Assembly (NCBI RefSeq): GCF_015222005.1
Contig: NZ_JADFFL010000010.1
Coordinates: 1 to 64,000, forward strand
Reading direction: 5' to 3'
Length of the DNA: 64,000 nucleotides
Source of the DNA: Mucilaginibacter myungsuensis
Lineage (GTDB): Bacteria; Bacteroidota; Bacteroidia; Sphingobacteriales; Sphingobacteriaceae
Positions 35,786-43,700 of the stretch are shown in pieces (the first letter of the stretch is position 1; each line of letters starts with the position of its first letter). Made by a program: the position numbers and the translations under genes. Under the pieces are notes generated by a model. That model saw nothing but the letters and a program-made list of their open reading frames with translations, had not been told where the DNA came from and made no database searches.

Positions 35786-36664
35786 TTATGCGCCAGCTTG
35801 ACGGGTAACAGCATACTTTCTGCGGGCGTAACGGATGATCAGCCAAATAGCCAAACCTGTTACCACCAATACCCATAAATTAGTGGCTACAATTATCACT
35901 TCTTTAAAAACGCTCCATCCATTATTTATCGCCAAACCGAACCTGCTCGAGAATGGCAAACCATACGCCGAAGGGTCATCATTGGCGATCACCTCTTTGT
36001 TAATGATATTACTTTGATAAAGATCCAAGCTTACCACACTATATTTCACCGCGTCATTCACGCGCTGGTTCTCTATTTGGTGATCGATCATGTCGTCGGT
36101 AAGCATCAACACTGCTTCCGGGCGTTTAATGGTCACCTTACCTTTCTTCTGCTTATCAAGCAGTTCTTTACGGCTGCTCAGTTTCAATTTGTTCGACAGG
36201 TAGTCGAGCGTCTTATCCTCAATATCCATCCTGCGGAGACTTACGTAAACGCCCATTGCCGATACCTTGTCCATATACTCTTCCAATTTGGCAGAGGGCA
36301 CTTTCACCATCATATCTGCCGATATACTTAACGAGGTCACCCGCATTACCGAATCATTGCTTAAGCGGGTATCTTTTGTTCCTTCGGTATCCGAGTTCAT
36401 TTGATGATGGGTGACCATGCCACCGTAACCTGCGGTCAAAGCAGAAATGTCCTTGCCCGACTTGACCACATCCTTTACCTTAAAGCGCAATTCAGCCGTC
36501 CTCACCAATTTATTTTCGGGGATACTAATGCTATCAGCGGCCACCGCATCAATGGAATCGGCAGTAGAGGCCGACGCGTTATTTACTTCGTAATTCCCCG
36601 CGCCACTGCACGCGGCGAACAATGCGGTGCCGGCCAGCAGCGCCACTACAACTCTTGTTTTCAT
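35786..36664 (-). CDS. DUF4349 lipoprotein
   Basis: 292 residues: lipobox FAAC (Cys19), DUF4349 region (about 50-270) with LVRTAELRFKVKDV, VPSAKLEEYMDKVSAMG and an internal helical stretch, then a C-terminal membrane helix (about 258-280) and basic tail. DUF4349 proteins are widespread bacterial envelope proteins of unknown function. Both a lipid anchor and a membrane helix suggest an anchored periplasmic domain. It stands alone on the strand. Confidence 0.88.
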   Translation of the reverse strand: MKTRVVVALLAGTALFAACSGAGNYEVNNASASTADSIDAVAADSISIPENKLVRTAELRFKVKDVVKSGKDISALTAGYGGMVTHHQMNSDTEGTKDTRLSNDSVMRVTSLSISADMMVKVPSAKLEEYMDKVSAMGVYVSLRRMDIEDKTLDYLSNKLKLSSRKELLDKQKKGKVTIKRPEAVLMLTDDMIDHQIENQRVNDAVKYSVVSLDLYQSNIINKEVIANDDPSAYGLPFSSRFGLAINNGWSVFKEVIIVATNLWVLVVTGLAIWLIIRYARRKYAVTRQAGA

Positions 36665-36823
36665 GATATTAGTTTTTAAAAGGTTCTTTAAAATAACCCA
36701 GGTAAAAATGCCGGCCGGCGTGTTTTTAGATGTGGTCCTTATTTTTATTATTGATACCCTGATGGGGAGAAAAGTAACCCGGGGTTTTGTAAAATATATT
36801 GTTACAGAACTATGCGTGTCGAT

Positions 36824-36937
36824 CTAACCACAAAGTACACAAAGGATAGATACACAAAGGACACAAAGCTTTGCAAATGTTCAGCCATGCATCTTTGTGT
36901 CCTTTGTGAAAGTCTCTGTGCGCTTCGTGGTTGGCTA
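36824..36937. repeat. CACAAAG palindrome, family C, copy 1
   Basis: A palindromic element running from CTAACCACAAAG to CGTGGTTGGCTA. CACAAAGGACACAAAG (36853-36868) is perfectly complementary to CTTTGTGTCCTTTGTG (36893-36908). Copies 2 and 3 are at 41523 and 42019. It fills most of the gene-free stretch 36665-37001; nothing else is seen there. Confidence 0.8.
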
Positions 36938-37001
36938 ACCGTCCAAACCTTTCCCTTCCATCAACGTTCTATCTATCACATCACCGATAAAACCGAATAC
37001 C

Positions 37002-37436
37002 ATGGCTACCAAACTAAAATCAACCAACAGCATCAGCATAAACGCCCCTATCGAACTGGCCTGGCAAGCACTTACCGACCCGGCTTTGATCAAACAATAC
37101 TTATTTGGGACTACCGTAACGTCGGACTGGAAACTGGGCAGCGCCATTACTTACACCGGCGAGTGGGAAGGTAAAAGCTACGAGGATAAAGGCCAGATCA
37201 TGGATGTGATACCCTTTAAACACCTCCACACCACCTACTGGAGCGGTATGAGCGGCAAGGCCGATGAACCGCAGAACTATGTGAATGTCTATTACGATAT
37301 AGAGCGTGATGGCGATGGAACACTGGTGACTGTCACCCAGGATGGTATAGAGAACGAGGAAGGGGTGGAGCACATGAATAAGAACTGGGGGACGGTTTTG
37401 CAAGAGATGAAGAAAGTGCTGGAAGGGTTAAAATAA
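37002..37436 (+). CDS. SRPBCC (AHSA1-like) domain protein
   Basis: A 144-residue single-domain protein of the START/Bet v1-like fold. AHSA1-type features are the start SISINAPIELAWQALTDPALIKQYLFG, WKLGSAITYTGEWEGK, DKGQIMDVIPFKHLHTTYWSG and the final helix NWGTVLQEMKKVLEGLK. Such proteins bind hydrophobic ligands in a cavity; the ligand is unknown. Cytoplasmic. It is isolated between repeat-rich spacers (family C upstream, families A and others downstream). Confidence 0.87.
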   Translation: MATKLKSTNSISINAPIELAWQALTDPALIKQYLFGTTVTSDWKLGSAITYTGEWEGKSYEDKGQIMDVIPFKHLHTTYWSGMSGKADEPQNYVNVYYDIERDGDGTLVTVTQDGIENEEGVEHMNKNWGTVLQEMKKVLEGLK

Positions 37437-37893
37437 CTATTTTTTCATTGCGAGTTTAACTATTACGGGGTTTGAAGGCGATATAACGTTGGATCAATGG
37501 CTACTTTGCAATTGCCGTTCTTTTTCTTGATAAAAGAACCAAAAATCAAGACAGTGCCAATGCTTCTAAGCACAGGCCTCTGCGCTGCAGACGGTCAAAG
37601 CCCAGGCGCACACACGCCCAACGCATTTGACCGCCTCACCCAACGCCGTGCCACTGTCAGGAAAAAAATATCGCCACACCACTCATCATGTTAGCAGCGT
37701 AGGGGAGGGCTAAACTTTTGGGGCGATGCGGCGATCTCAGAGGACAAGCAACGAGGATCTGCCTATGAAATAACCACGTAGTGCTTTCGCACTATTCCCC
37801 TTCCTCGCAATAGCAAAAACTATAAGTGCGTTGAAACTGCCTACTACAAACTGCCAACTGAATTCCGTAATTTCGGCATTCTAAAACGTCGCC
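37437..37893. repeat. gene-free repeat cluster including family A copy 2
   Basis: No convincing gene. A family A palindrome lies at about 37690-37813, with the shared 16-base core GGACAAGCAACGAGGA at 37742-37757. A segment at about 37516-37560 (TTTTTCTTGATAAAAGAACCAAAAATCAAG) is a self-complementary AT-rich sequence of repeat type, and GTCAAAG/ATTTGACC arms follow near 37593 and 37624. A 65-codon ORF across this region (37497-37694) is rejected. Confidence 0.65.
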
Positions 37894-40290
37894 GTGTATC
37901 AGGTATTTAAAAAAGAGATCATATCCTATTTAAGCTCGCTGGTGGCCTACGTCACTATCGGGCTTTTTTTGTTGGTGTTGGGGCTGTTTTTATGGGTATT
38001 CCCCGAAACCAGCATCCTTGATTACGGCTACGCCGGATTGGACAGCCTGTTCAGCATCGCGCCCTTTCTGTTCATGTTTTTGATACCGGCCATCACCATG
38101 CGGTCGTTGGCCGAGGAGCGTAAAGAGGGGACCTTTGAGTTATTACTCACCCGCCCGCTCACAGACGTACAGATCGTATTAGGCAAGTACTTCGCGGCTG
38201 TATTGCTGTTACTTTGTTCGCTGGTGCCAACGTTCATCTACTATTGGACGGTCAGCATTTTAGGCTCTCCGCAAGGTAATATCGATAGCGGGGGCGTCAT
38301 CGGCTCGTACATTGGTCTGTTCTTGTTAGGCGGATGTTTTACGGCGATAGGGGTGTTCGCGTCGTCGATCACTAAAAACCAGATCATCGCGTTCGCGCTG
38401 GCTGTGTTTCTTTGCTTTTTTATTTTTAGTGGATTTGATTCGCTGAGCGGATTATTATCCTTACAGGATTCTTCTATTCAATACTTAGGTATCTCCGAAC
38501 ATTATCAATCGGTAAGCCGTGGCGTTTTAGATACGCGTGATCTGGCTTACTTTATTGTATTGGCGACCTTGTTTATCGCACTGACACTATTGGTGCTGAC
38601 CCGTCAGCGCCAAAAAAGTATCAACACCAAAGCTGCCGCCAGTTTATTAATGGCGATGGTGGCATTGGTGGCGCTATCGAAAATATCTTTTACCCGTATC
38701 GATTTTACCAAGGAGGGCCGCTATACTTTATCCCCGGTAAGCAGAGGCATTATGGATAGCCTGCCTAAGCCGGTAAAAGTGACGCTTTACCTTAAAGGCG
38801 ATAACCTGCCCGCGGGAATTAAACGCCTGCAATATGCCACCCGCGATATGCTGAACGATCTGCAAGCCTACAGCCACGGCAAGCTACAGTTCGAGCTGGT
38901 AGATCCCTTAAAAAATGCCGCCGAGGCCGAGCAGGAGCAGATCATTCAGGACCTGCAGTCGCGCGGTATCGAACCTACTAACCTGAGCGTCCCAACCAGC
39001 GACGGGCTGATCCAAAAGGTGGTATTTGCCGGTGCGATGGTGAGCGCAGACGGGAAAGATGTCCCGGTCAATTTGCTGCAGCAGCGGATGGGCATTTCTT
39101 ATGACGAACAACTGAATAACTCTGTTCAGAACCTGGAATACGCATTTACTAACGCCATCAGCAAGGCGGTAAGTCCGGGTAAGGGTTTGGTGGGCATATC
39201 TACCGGGCACCTGGAATTGAATAAGCTACAAATGTTTGGCGCGAAGCAAGCTTTAAATGATGCCGGGTTTGATGTGGCCTATTTCAACTTCAACCGTGTA
39301 CCTTTTGATAGTCTGAAAAAGGTGAGCCTGGTGATCATCGATAAGCCTGATTCGGCATTCAACGAGGCGGAGAAATACAAGCTCGACCAGTACGTGATGA
39401 ACGGTGGCCGTGTACTATGGGCCATTGATCAGGTAAGCGCCGAACTGGACAGCATGCGCGGTCATGGCGGCGAGCAGATGACCTTTAACAAGAAATTGAA
39501 CCTGGATGATCAACTGTTCACTTACGGTATCCGCATTAACTATGATCTGATAATGGATATGACCTGCGCGCAGATCCCCATCACTACGGGTAGCGCAGGC
39601 GGCAGCCCGCAGATACAGAACTTGCCGTGGTTGTTTTACCCATTATGGATACCGGAGTCTAAACACCCCATTGTTAAAAACCTGGAAGGTGTGCGGAGCG
39701 AGTTTGCCAGCACGATAGATATATTGGACATTAAGAATGTAGAGAAAACGGTCTTATTAACTTCGTCGCCCTATAACAAAGCATTAAATACGCCTTCGAT
39801 ATCCTTACAAATGGTGGAGCAGGTGCCTAACCCTAAGGATTTCCAGAGTCAGCCTAAGCAAGTGGCGGTGTTGTTAGAAGGCAGCTTTAAGTCGGCCTTT
39901 GTGAACAGGCCGGTTCCTGAAGGGGTGACGGATAATATCACGCCTTTATCGGCAAGTAAGCCTACCAAAATGGTGGTGATCAGTGATGGCGATATCTTTA
40001 AGAATCAGGTCGGTCAGGATGGTAACCCGTACCCGCTGGGGTATGATCGCTACCTGAATAAGAACTTCGGCAACAAGAACCTGCTGCTGAACACAGTGGA
40101 ATATCTGACGGGTGATACGCGCCTGATATCGCTAAGGGACAAGGAGATACAACTGCGTTTACTAAACCGCCCGCGCATCCGTAACGAGAAGCTTTACTGG
40201 CAATTAATAAATACGGCCGGCCCGTTGGCAATGGTGTTAATATTCGCTATTTTTCAACATTATTTGAGGCGGAGAAAATACGCCCACTAA
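37894..40290 (+). CDS. gldFG: GldF-GldG fusion, gliding ABC transporter membrane subunits
   Basis: A 798-residue protein joining two normally separate gliding proteins. Residues 1-235 match the GldF permease (YQVFKKEIISYLSSLVAYV, six helices, ITMRSLAEERKEGTFELLLTRPLTD). From about 245 it matches GldG (helix, FTRIDFTKEGRYTLSPVSR, VKVTLYLKGDNLPAG, MGISYDEQLNNSVQNLEYAFTNAI, GGRVLWAIDQV, and a C-terminal helix before RRRKYAH). There is no stop or start signal between them, only the linker TRQRQKSINTK. The start is a GTG at 37894, giving the usual GldF N-terminus. It should work with the GldA ATPase (2893-3600). No other gene is in the transcript. Confidence 0.9.
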   Translation: MYQVFKKEIISYLSSLVAYVTIGLFLLVLGLFLWVFPETSILDYGYAGLDSLFSIAPFLFMFLIPAITMRSLAEERKEGTFELLLTRPLTDVQIVLGKYFAAVLLLLCSLVPTFIYYWTVSILGSPQGNIDSGGVIGSYIGLFLLGGCFTAIGVFASSITKNQIIAFALAVFLCFFIFSGFDSLSGLLSLQDSSIQYLGISEHYQSVSRGVLDTRDLAYFIVLATLFIALTLLVLTRQRQKSINTKAAASLLMAMVALVALSKISFTRIDFTKEGRYTLSPVSRGIMDSLPKPVKVTLYLKGDNLPAGIKRLQYATRDMLNDLQAYSHGKLQFELVDPLKNAAEAEQEQIIQDLQSRGIEPTNLSVPTSDGLIQKVVFAGAMVSADGKDVPVNLLQQRMGISYDEQLNNSVQNLEYAFTNAISKAVSPGKGLVGISTGHLELNKLQMFGAKQALNDAGFDVAYFNFNRVPFDSLKKVSLVIIDKPDSAFNEAEKYKLDQYVMNGGRVLWAIDQVSAELDSMRGHGGEQMTFNKKLNLDDQLFTYGIRINYDLIMDMTCAQIPITTGSAGGSPQIQNLPWLFYPLWIPESKHPIVKNLEGVRSEFASTIDILDIKNVEKTVLLTSSPYNKALNTPSISLQMVEQVPNPKDFQSQPKQVAVLLEGSFKSAFVNRPVPEGVTDNITPLSASKPTKMVVISDGDIFKNQVGQDGNPYPLGYDRYLNKNFGNKNLLLNTVEYLTGDTRLISLRDKEIQLRLLNRPRIRNEKLYWQLINTAGPLAMVLIFAIFQHYLRRRKYAH

Positions 40291-40324
40291 TTTTTTTTAT
40301 TTTTGATCTGATCAATTACACGAT

Positions 40325-41452
40325 ATGAGATTTATTGTTTCGACATCTACGTTACTTAAGCAACTACAATCTGTAAGCGGAGCGCTTAGCAACAGTACCG
40401 TTTTGCCGATATTAGAGAACTTTTTATTTGAGATAAAGGACGGCAGCCTGACCATTTCGGCAACCGACCTGCAAACCAGTATGACCACGTCGCTGGCCTT
40501 GAGCGAGGCTAAGGACAATGGCCGCATAGCCATCCCGTCGCGCATTTTGCTGGATACCTTAAAATCACTGCCCGAGCAACCTATCGCTTTTTCGGTAGAT
40601 GATAAGACCTTCGCTATAGAGATCAGCGCCGGCGACGGTAAATACAAACTGAGCGGCGAGAACGGCGACGATTTCCCGAAGATACCGGTGGTGGAGAATG
40701 CCGCGTCGGTTAACCTGGCATCGTCAGTTTTAGCCGAGGCGATCAACAAGACCATCTTTGCGGTAAGTAACGACGAATTGCGCCCGGCCATGACCGGCGT
40801 ATTTTGCCAGCTTACCCCTCAATCTTTCACCTTTGTATCGACGGATGCGCATAAGTTAGTGCGCTACCGCCGTAAAGATGCCAAGGCCGAAAGCGCTACC
40901 TCATTCATCCTGCCTAAAAAAGCATTGAACTTGTTAAAGTCGGCTTTACCAAGCGATGATGTGAATGTATCGGTTGAGTATAATAACACCAGCGCCTTCT
41001 TTAAATTTGGTAATATCAACCTGGTGTGCCGATTGATCGACGAGCGCTACCCGGATTACGAAGCCGTTATCCCGCAAAATAACCCTAACCAAATGACCAT
41101 CGATCGCCAGGCGTTCTTAGGGTCGTTAAGTCGTGTGGCTATTTATGCTAACAAAACTACCCATCAGGTAAGGTTAAAGATCAATGGCAGCGAGTTAAAT
41201 ATCTCGTCAGAAGATATCGACTTTAGCAACGAGGCGCACGAGCGTTTAAGTTGCCAGTACGAAGGCGACGATATCGAGATCGGCTTTAACGCCCGTTTCC
41301 TGATCGAGATGCTGAAGAACCTGAGCAGTGAAGAGGTTGCCCTGCAAATGAGCACCCCTAACCGTGCGGGTCTGCTTTTACCACAAGGCGGCGACGAGAA
41401 CGAGGACGTACTGATGCTGGTAATGCCAGTAATGCTGAATAGCTACAATTAA
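40325..41452 (+). CDS. dnaN: DNA polymerase III subunit beta (sliding clamp)
   Basis: Ring-shaped processivity clamp that holds DNA polymerase III on DNA. 375 residues, three-domain clamp fold: RFIVSTSTLLKQLQSVSGALSNSTVLPILENF at the start, RPAMTGVFCQL and VSTDAHKLVRY in the middle, and LLPQGGDENEDVLMLVMPVMLNSYN at the end, the usual MPM-type C-terminus of Bacteroidota. Followed by a terminator (41473-41497). Not next to dnaA in this window. Confidence 0.97.
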   Translation: MRFIVSTSTLLKQLQSVSGALSNSTVLPILENFLFEIKDGSLTISATDLQTSMTTSLALSEAKDNGRIAIPSRILLDTLKSLPEQPIAFSVDDKTFAIEISAGDGKYKLSGENGDDFPKIPVVENAASVNLASSVLAEAINKTIFAVSNDELRPAMTGVFCQLTPQSFTFVSTDAHKLVRYRRKDAKAESATSFILPKKALNLLKSALPSDDVNVSVEYNNTSAFFKFGNINLVCRLIDERYPDYEAVIPQNNPNQMTIDRQAFLGSLSRVAIYANKTTHQVRLKINGSELNISSEDIDFSNEAHERLSCQYEGDDIEIGFNARFLIEMLKNLSSEEVALQMSTPNRAGLLLPQGGDENEDVLMLVMPVMLNSYN

Positions 41453-41472
41453 TTTAGCCTTTAGATATTTGA

Positions 41473-41497
41473 AGCCTCGGGAGACCGGGGCTTTTTT
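41473..41497 (+). terminator. terminator after dnaN
   Basis: AGCCTCGG-GAGA-CCGGGGCT hairpin followed by TTTTT. Confidence 0.8.
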
Positions 41498-41522
41498 GTG
41501 TTTAATATTGGACTACGCCGAT

Positions 41523-41647
41523 CTAACCATAAAGAACACAAAGACCTGCAGGTCTATTTAAAACACAAAAGGCACAAAGCCTTGCACATTGTAAAACATG
41601 CAAGGCTTTGTGTCCTTTGTGAAAACTTTGTGACCTTTGTGGTTAAC
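41523..41647. repeat. CACAAAG palindrome, family C, copy 2
   Basis: Starts CTAACCATAAAGAACACAAAG and ends CTTTGTGGTTAAC. The inner stem pairs GGCACAAAGCCTTGCA (41571-41586) with TGCAAGGCTTTGTG (41599-41612, with wobble and a mismatch beyond). It lies 17 bases before the MmcQ ATG, so its right arm is in the 5' leader of that gene. Confidence 0.8.
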
Positions 41648-41663
41648 TAAAATCGATATCGAC

Positions 41664-42005
41664 ATGAATTTAGAAGAGATCCGCATCTTTTGCCTCAGTC
41701 TACCGTCAGCTACCGAAGATGTGAAATGGGGACAAGACCTAACCTTCAACATCGGTGGTAAAATGTTTTGCGTGACTGGTTTGGATGGCCCGTTCGGCGT
41801 GTCTTTTAAAGTGAAGGATGAGGAGTTTGAAGAATTGAGTACCAGCAAGGACATTATTCCCGCACCGTATGTGGCCCGGTATAAATGGATACACGTAAGT
41901 GACGAACACCGATTTAATAAAAAGGATTGGGAACATTATATCCGCCAGTCGTACGATCTGGTGAGGGGTAAATTACCTAAGAAGGTGCAGGCGGGGTTGG
42001 ATTGA
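41664..42005 (+). CDS. MmcQ/YjbR family protein
   Basis: 113 residues from the ATG at 41664; an in-frame start at 41637 lies inside the repeat arm. The domain is MmcQ/YjbR (MNLEEIRIFCLSLPSATEDVKWG, FNIGGKMFCVTG, VSFKVKDEEFEEL, YKWIHVS, HYIRQSYDLVRGKLPKK), a small double-wing fold proposed to bind DNA; its role is unestablished. The gene is closely bracketed by two family C palindromes (41523-41647 and 42019-42147). Confidence 0.88.
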   Translation: MNLEEIRIFCLSLPSATEDVKWGQDLTFNIGGKMFCVTGLDGPFGVSFKVKDEEFEELSTSKDIIPAPYVARYKWIHVSDEHRFNKKDWEHYIRQSYDLVRGKLPKKVQAGLD

Positions 42006-42018
42006 TTAGGATAATGAT

Positions 42019-42147
42019 CTAACCACAAAGAGCACAAAGACTTGCATCTCATAAAGACACAAAGGACACAAAGCCTTGCATGTTTTACAACGTGCAAGGC
42101 TTTTGTCCTTTGTGAAACCTTCGTGTCCTTTGTGGTTAAATTGCCAC
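42019..42147. repeat. CACAAAG palindrome, family C, copy 3
   Basis: CTAACCACAAAGAGCACAAAG at the left and CCTTTGTGGTTAA at the right; inner stem GCCTTGCATGTT / AACGTGCAAGGC. It begins 13 bases after the MmcQ stop. Confidence 0.8.
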
Positions 42148-42158
42148 CAAGTCTAAAA

Positions 42159-42794
42159 TTACATCCCACTATCCTTATCCAAAAACGATATCAGCTTCGA
42201 TATATCATCGGCTTTTTTAAAGTCGGTGTTGTTGTCTTTTACAAAGGTCTCTATGACCTGTTCCTTATCAGGGAAAACTTTAATGATATCCTTTTTGTCG
42301 CCGGCTTTATGGAATTCACCGCCCTTTTGCAGCCAAAAGTTGTTGGCGGCTTGCAAGCCTTCGCCGTCTTTTAGTTTCAGATCGTAATCAGCCGCAGAGA
42401 TACCCGGGCGTGCGCCACCGTCAGAACCTGTCATTGGTTTGTTGATGTTGGCTGACTGCTGATTGGAGCGGCCGGTGCGTTCGTTTGCCCATTGCACGTA
42501 CAGCGGGGTCTTGGTGTCGGTATATTTTTGGTAGTAAACCTTGCCTACAGGGATGAATTTTTTGCCTTGCAGGATCACGGTATCTATCCCGGTGGGGTCA
42601 AGCACCGCTTTGTCGGTACCGTTCATAAATACCATTTCCTGGGTAAGGGTATTATAGTTCATGCTGGCGGCGGCTGTGCCGCCTTTTTTGATCACTTTGG
42701 CATTGCTGAAATCGGCAAATACGTATGGCGATGCCTGCGCAAAGCAACTCACCGTGGCTGCCAGCAGGGCTATGGTTATAAGGGAACGTTTCAT
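42159..42794 (-). CDS. exported protein of unknown function, paralogue 1
   Basis: 211 residues with a signal peptide ending SCFAQ. The mature part begins ASPYVFADFSNAKVIKKGG and carries MNYNTLTQEMVFMNG, KKFIPVGKVYYQK and TPLYVQ, all matched by the neighbouring gene at 42969-43622. The C-terminal end is helical and charged. No known domain recognised. The tandem copy shows about 40 percent similarity by eye. Probably periplasmic; the conserved central block suggests a ligand- or partner-binding sheet, but this is speculation. Confidence 0.75.
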   Translation of the reverse strand: MKRSLITIALLAATVSCFAQASPYVFADFSNAKVIKKGGTAAASMNYNTLTQEMVFMNGTDKAVLDPTGIDTVILQGKKFIPVGKVYYQKYTDTKTPLYVQWANERTGRSNQQSANINKPMTGSDGGARPGISAADYDLKLKDGEGLQAANNFWLQKGGEFHKAGDKKDIIKVFPDKEQVIETFVKDNNTDFKKADDISKLISFLDKDSGM

Positions 42795-42913
42795 AATGAT
42801 ACTTGTCTTTAAATGTTTAAGTACTTAAAGGTCAACAAGCATGCAGGAGATTTGGTTTAGTTAAAGGTTAATAAATTGTCGCTATTGTGCATTTTGACAA
42901 AGTATACAGCAAC

Positions 42914-42945
42914 AAAAAAGCGCCTGCATAAACATGAGGCGCTTT
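42914..42945 (-). terminator. terminator between the two paralogues
   Basis: AAAGCGCCT (42917-42925) / AGGCGCTTT (42937-42945) hairpin, followed on the minus strand by a T-run (complement of 42914-42919). It sits just past the stop of the 42969-43622 gene, so the two paralogues are separate transcripts or partly coupled. Confidence 0.8.
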
Positions 42946-42968
42946 AAATATAGTGAGTTGACTATCCG

Positions 42969-43622
42969 TTATTTATTGCAAAAAACGATCAGCTTAGCCA
43001 TGTCTTCCAGTTTTTTCAGGTCGATGTTATTCTCTTTAATATAGTCGGCTATCGCTTTCTCCTTGCCGGGGAAAGCTTTGGCGATGTTCTTTTGGCTGTC
43101 GGCTCTTACAAAGTTCTTACCGTTCTGCAACCAAAAGGTACTTTGCGATTGCAGCATGTATTGCTCGGGCAACAGCATATCGTATTCGCCGGCGCCTTCT
43201 TTGGCTTTAACAAAACCGTTGGCAGCGGTCAGGCCCGAATTCATGTTGTCGGTCACCTTGTCAAATTCGGCTTTATCTTTTCTCAGTTGTTTTTTATTCA
43301 GGTGCTGAACATACAGCGGGATCTTGGTATCGGTCAGTTTTTCGTAATACAGTTTACCAACAGGGACGAACTTTTTCTTTTCCAGATAAATGGTATCCAC
43401 GTTATCCATCTCAAGCACGGCCTTCTCGCTGCCCTGCATAAACATCATCTCCTGGGTAAAGGTGTTGTAGTTGAGCGTACCATCGGTACTGCCGCCGCCT
43501 TTTTGCAGCACGGTAGCTTTAACAAACTGCGGGAACACATAGGGCGACACCCGGTCTGTCGACTGGGCCGATGCACAAAAACTACCGATAGCTAAGGTTA
43601 AGGTAAGCGCGTAAAATTTCAT
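42969..43622 (-). CDS. exported protein of unknown function, paralogue 2
   Basis: 217 residues; signal peptide ending CASAQ. It shares with 42159-42794 the blocks SPYVFPQFVKATVLQKGG, LNYNTFTQEMMFMQGSEKAVL, KKFVPVGKLYYEKLTDTKIPLYVQ and the ending NNIDLKKLEDMAKLI. Between the two genes are 174 bases with a terminator. Family not recognised. A divergent duplication is the simplest reading. Confidence 0.75.
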   Translation of the reverse strand: MKFYALTLTLAIGSFCASAQSTDRVSPYVFPQFVKATVLQKGGGSTDGTLNYNTFTQEMMFMQGSEKAVLEMDNVDTIYLEKKKFVPVGKLYYEKLTDTKIPLYVQHLNKKQLRKDKAEFDKVTDNMNSGLTAANGFVKAKEGAGEYDMLLPEQYMLQSQSTFWLQNGKNFVRADSQKNIAKAFPGKEKAIADYIKENNIDLKKLEDMAKLIVFCNK

Positions 43623-43700
43623 AGGTCGTATGTTTTGTTATGTCCCAATATCGTAATTAAACTTAAAAAGCGGCACGGCGGTTTAACTAATGCCGATATA

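Noticed and set aside
36665..37001. tRNA, riboswitch or sRNA in this spacer
   Set aside because: The only fold found is the CACAAAG palindrome; no tRNA arm set or riboswitch consensus is present.
37497..37694. 65-codon ORF in the spacer before gldFG
   Set aside because: It is built from repeat sequence and lacks any sensible protein features.
43092..43595. 167-codon ORF antisense to the second unknown exported paralogue
   Set aside because: The minus-strand gene has a signal peptide and a paralogue; the antisense frame has neither.
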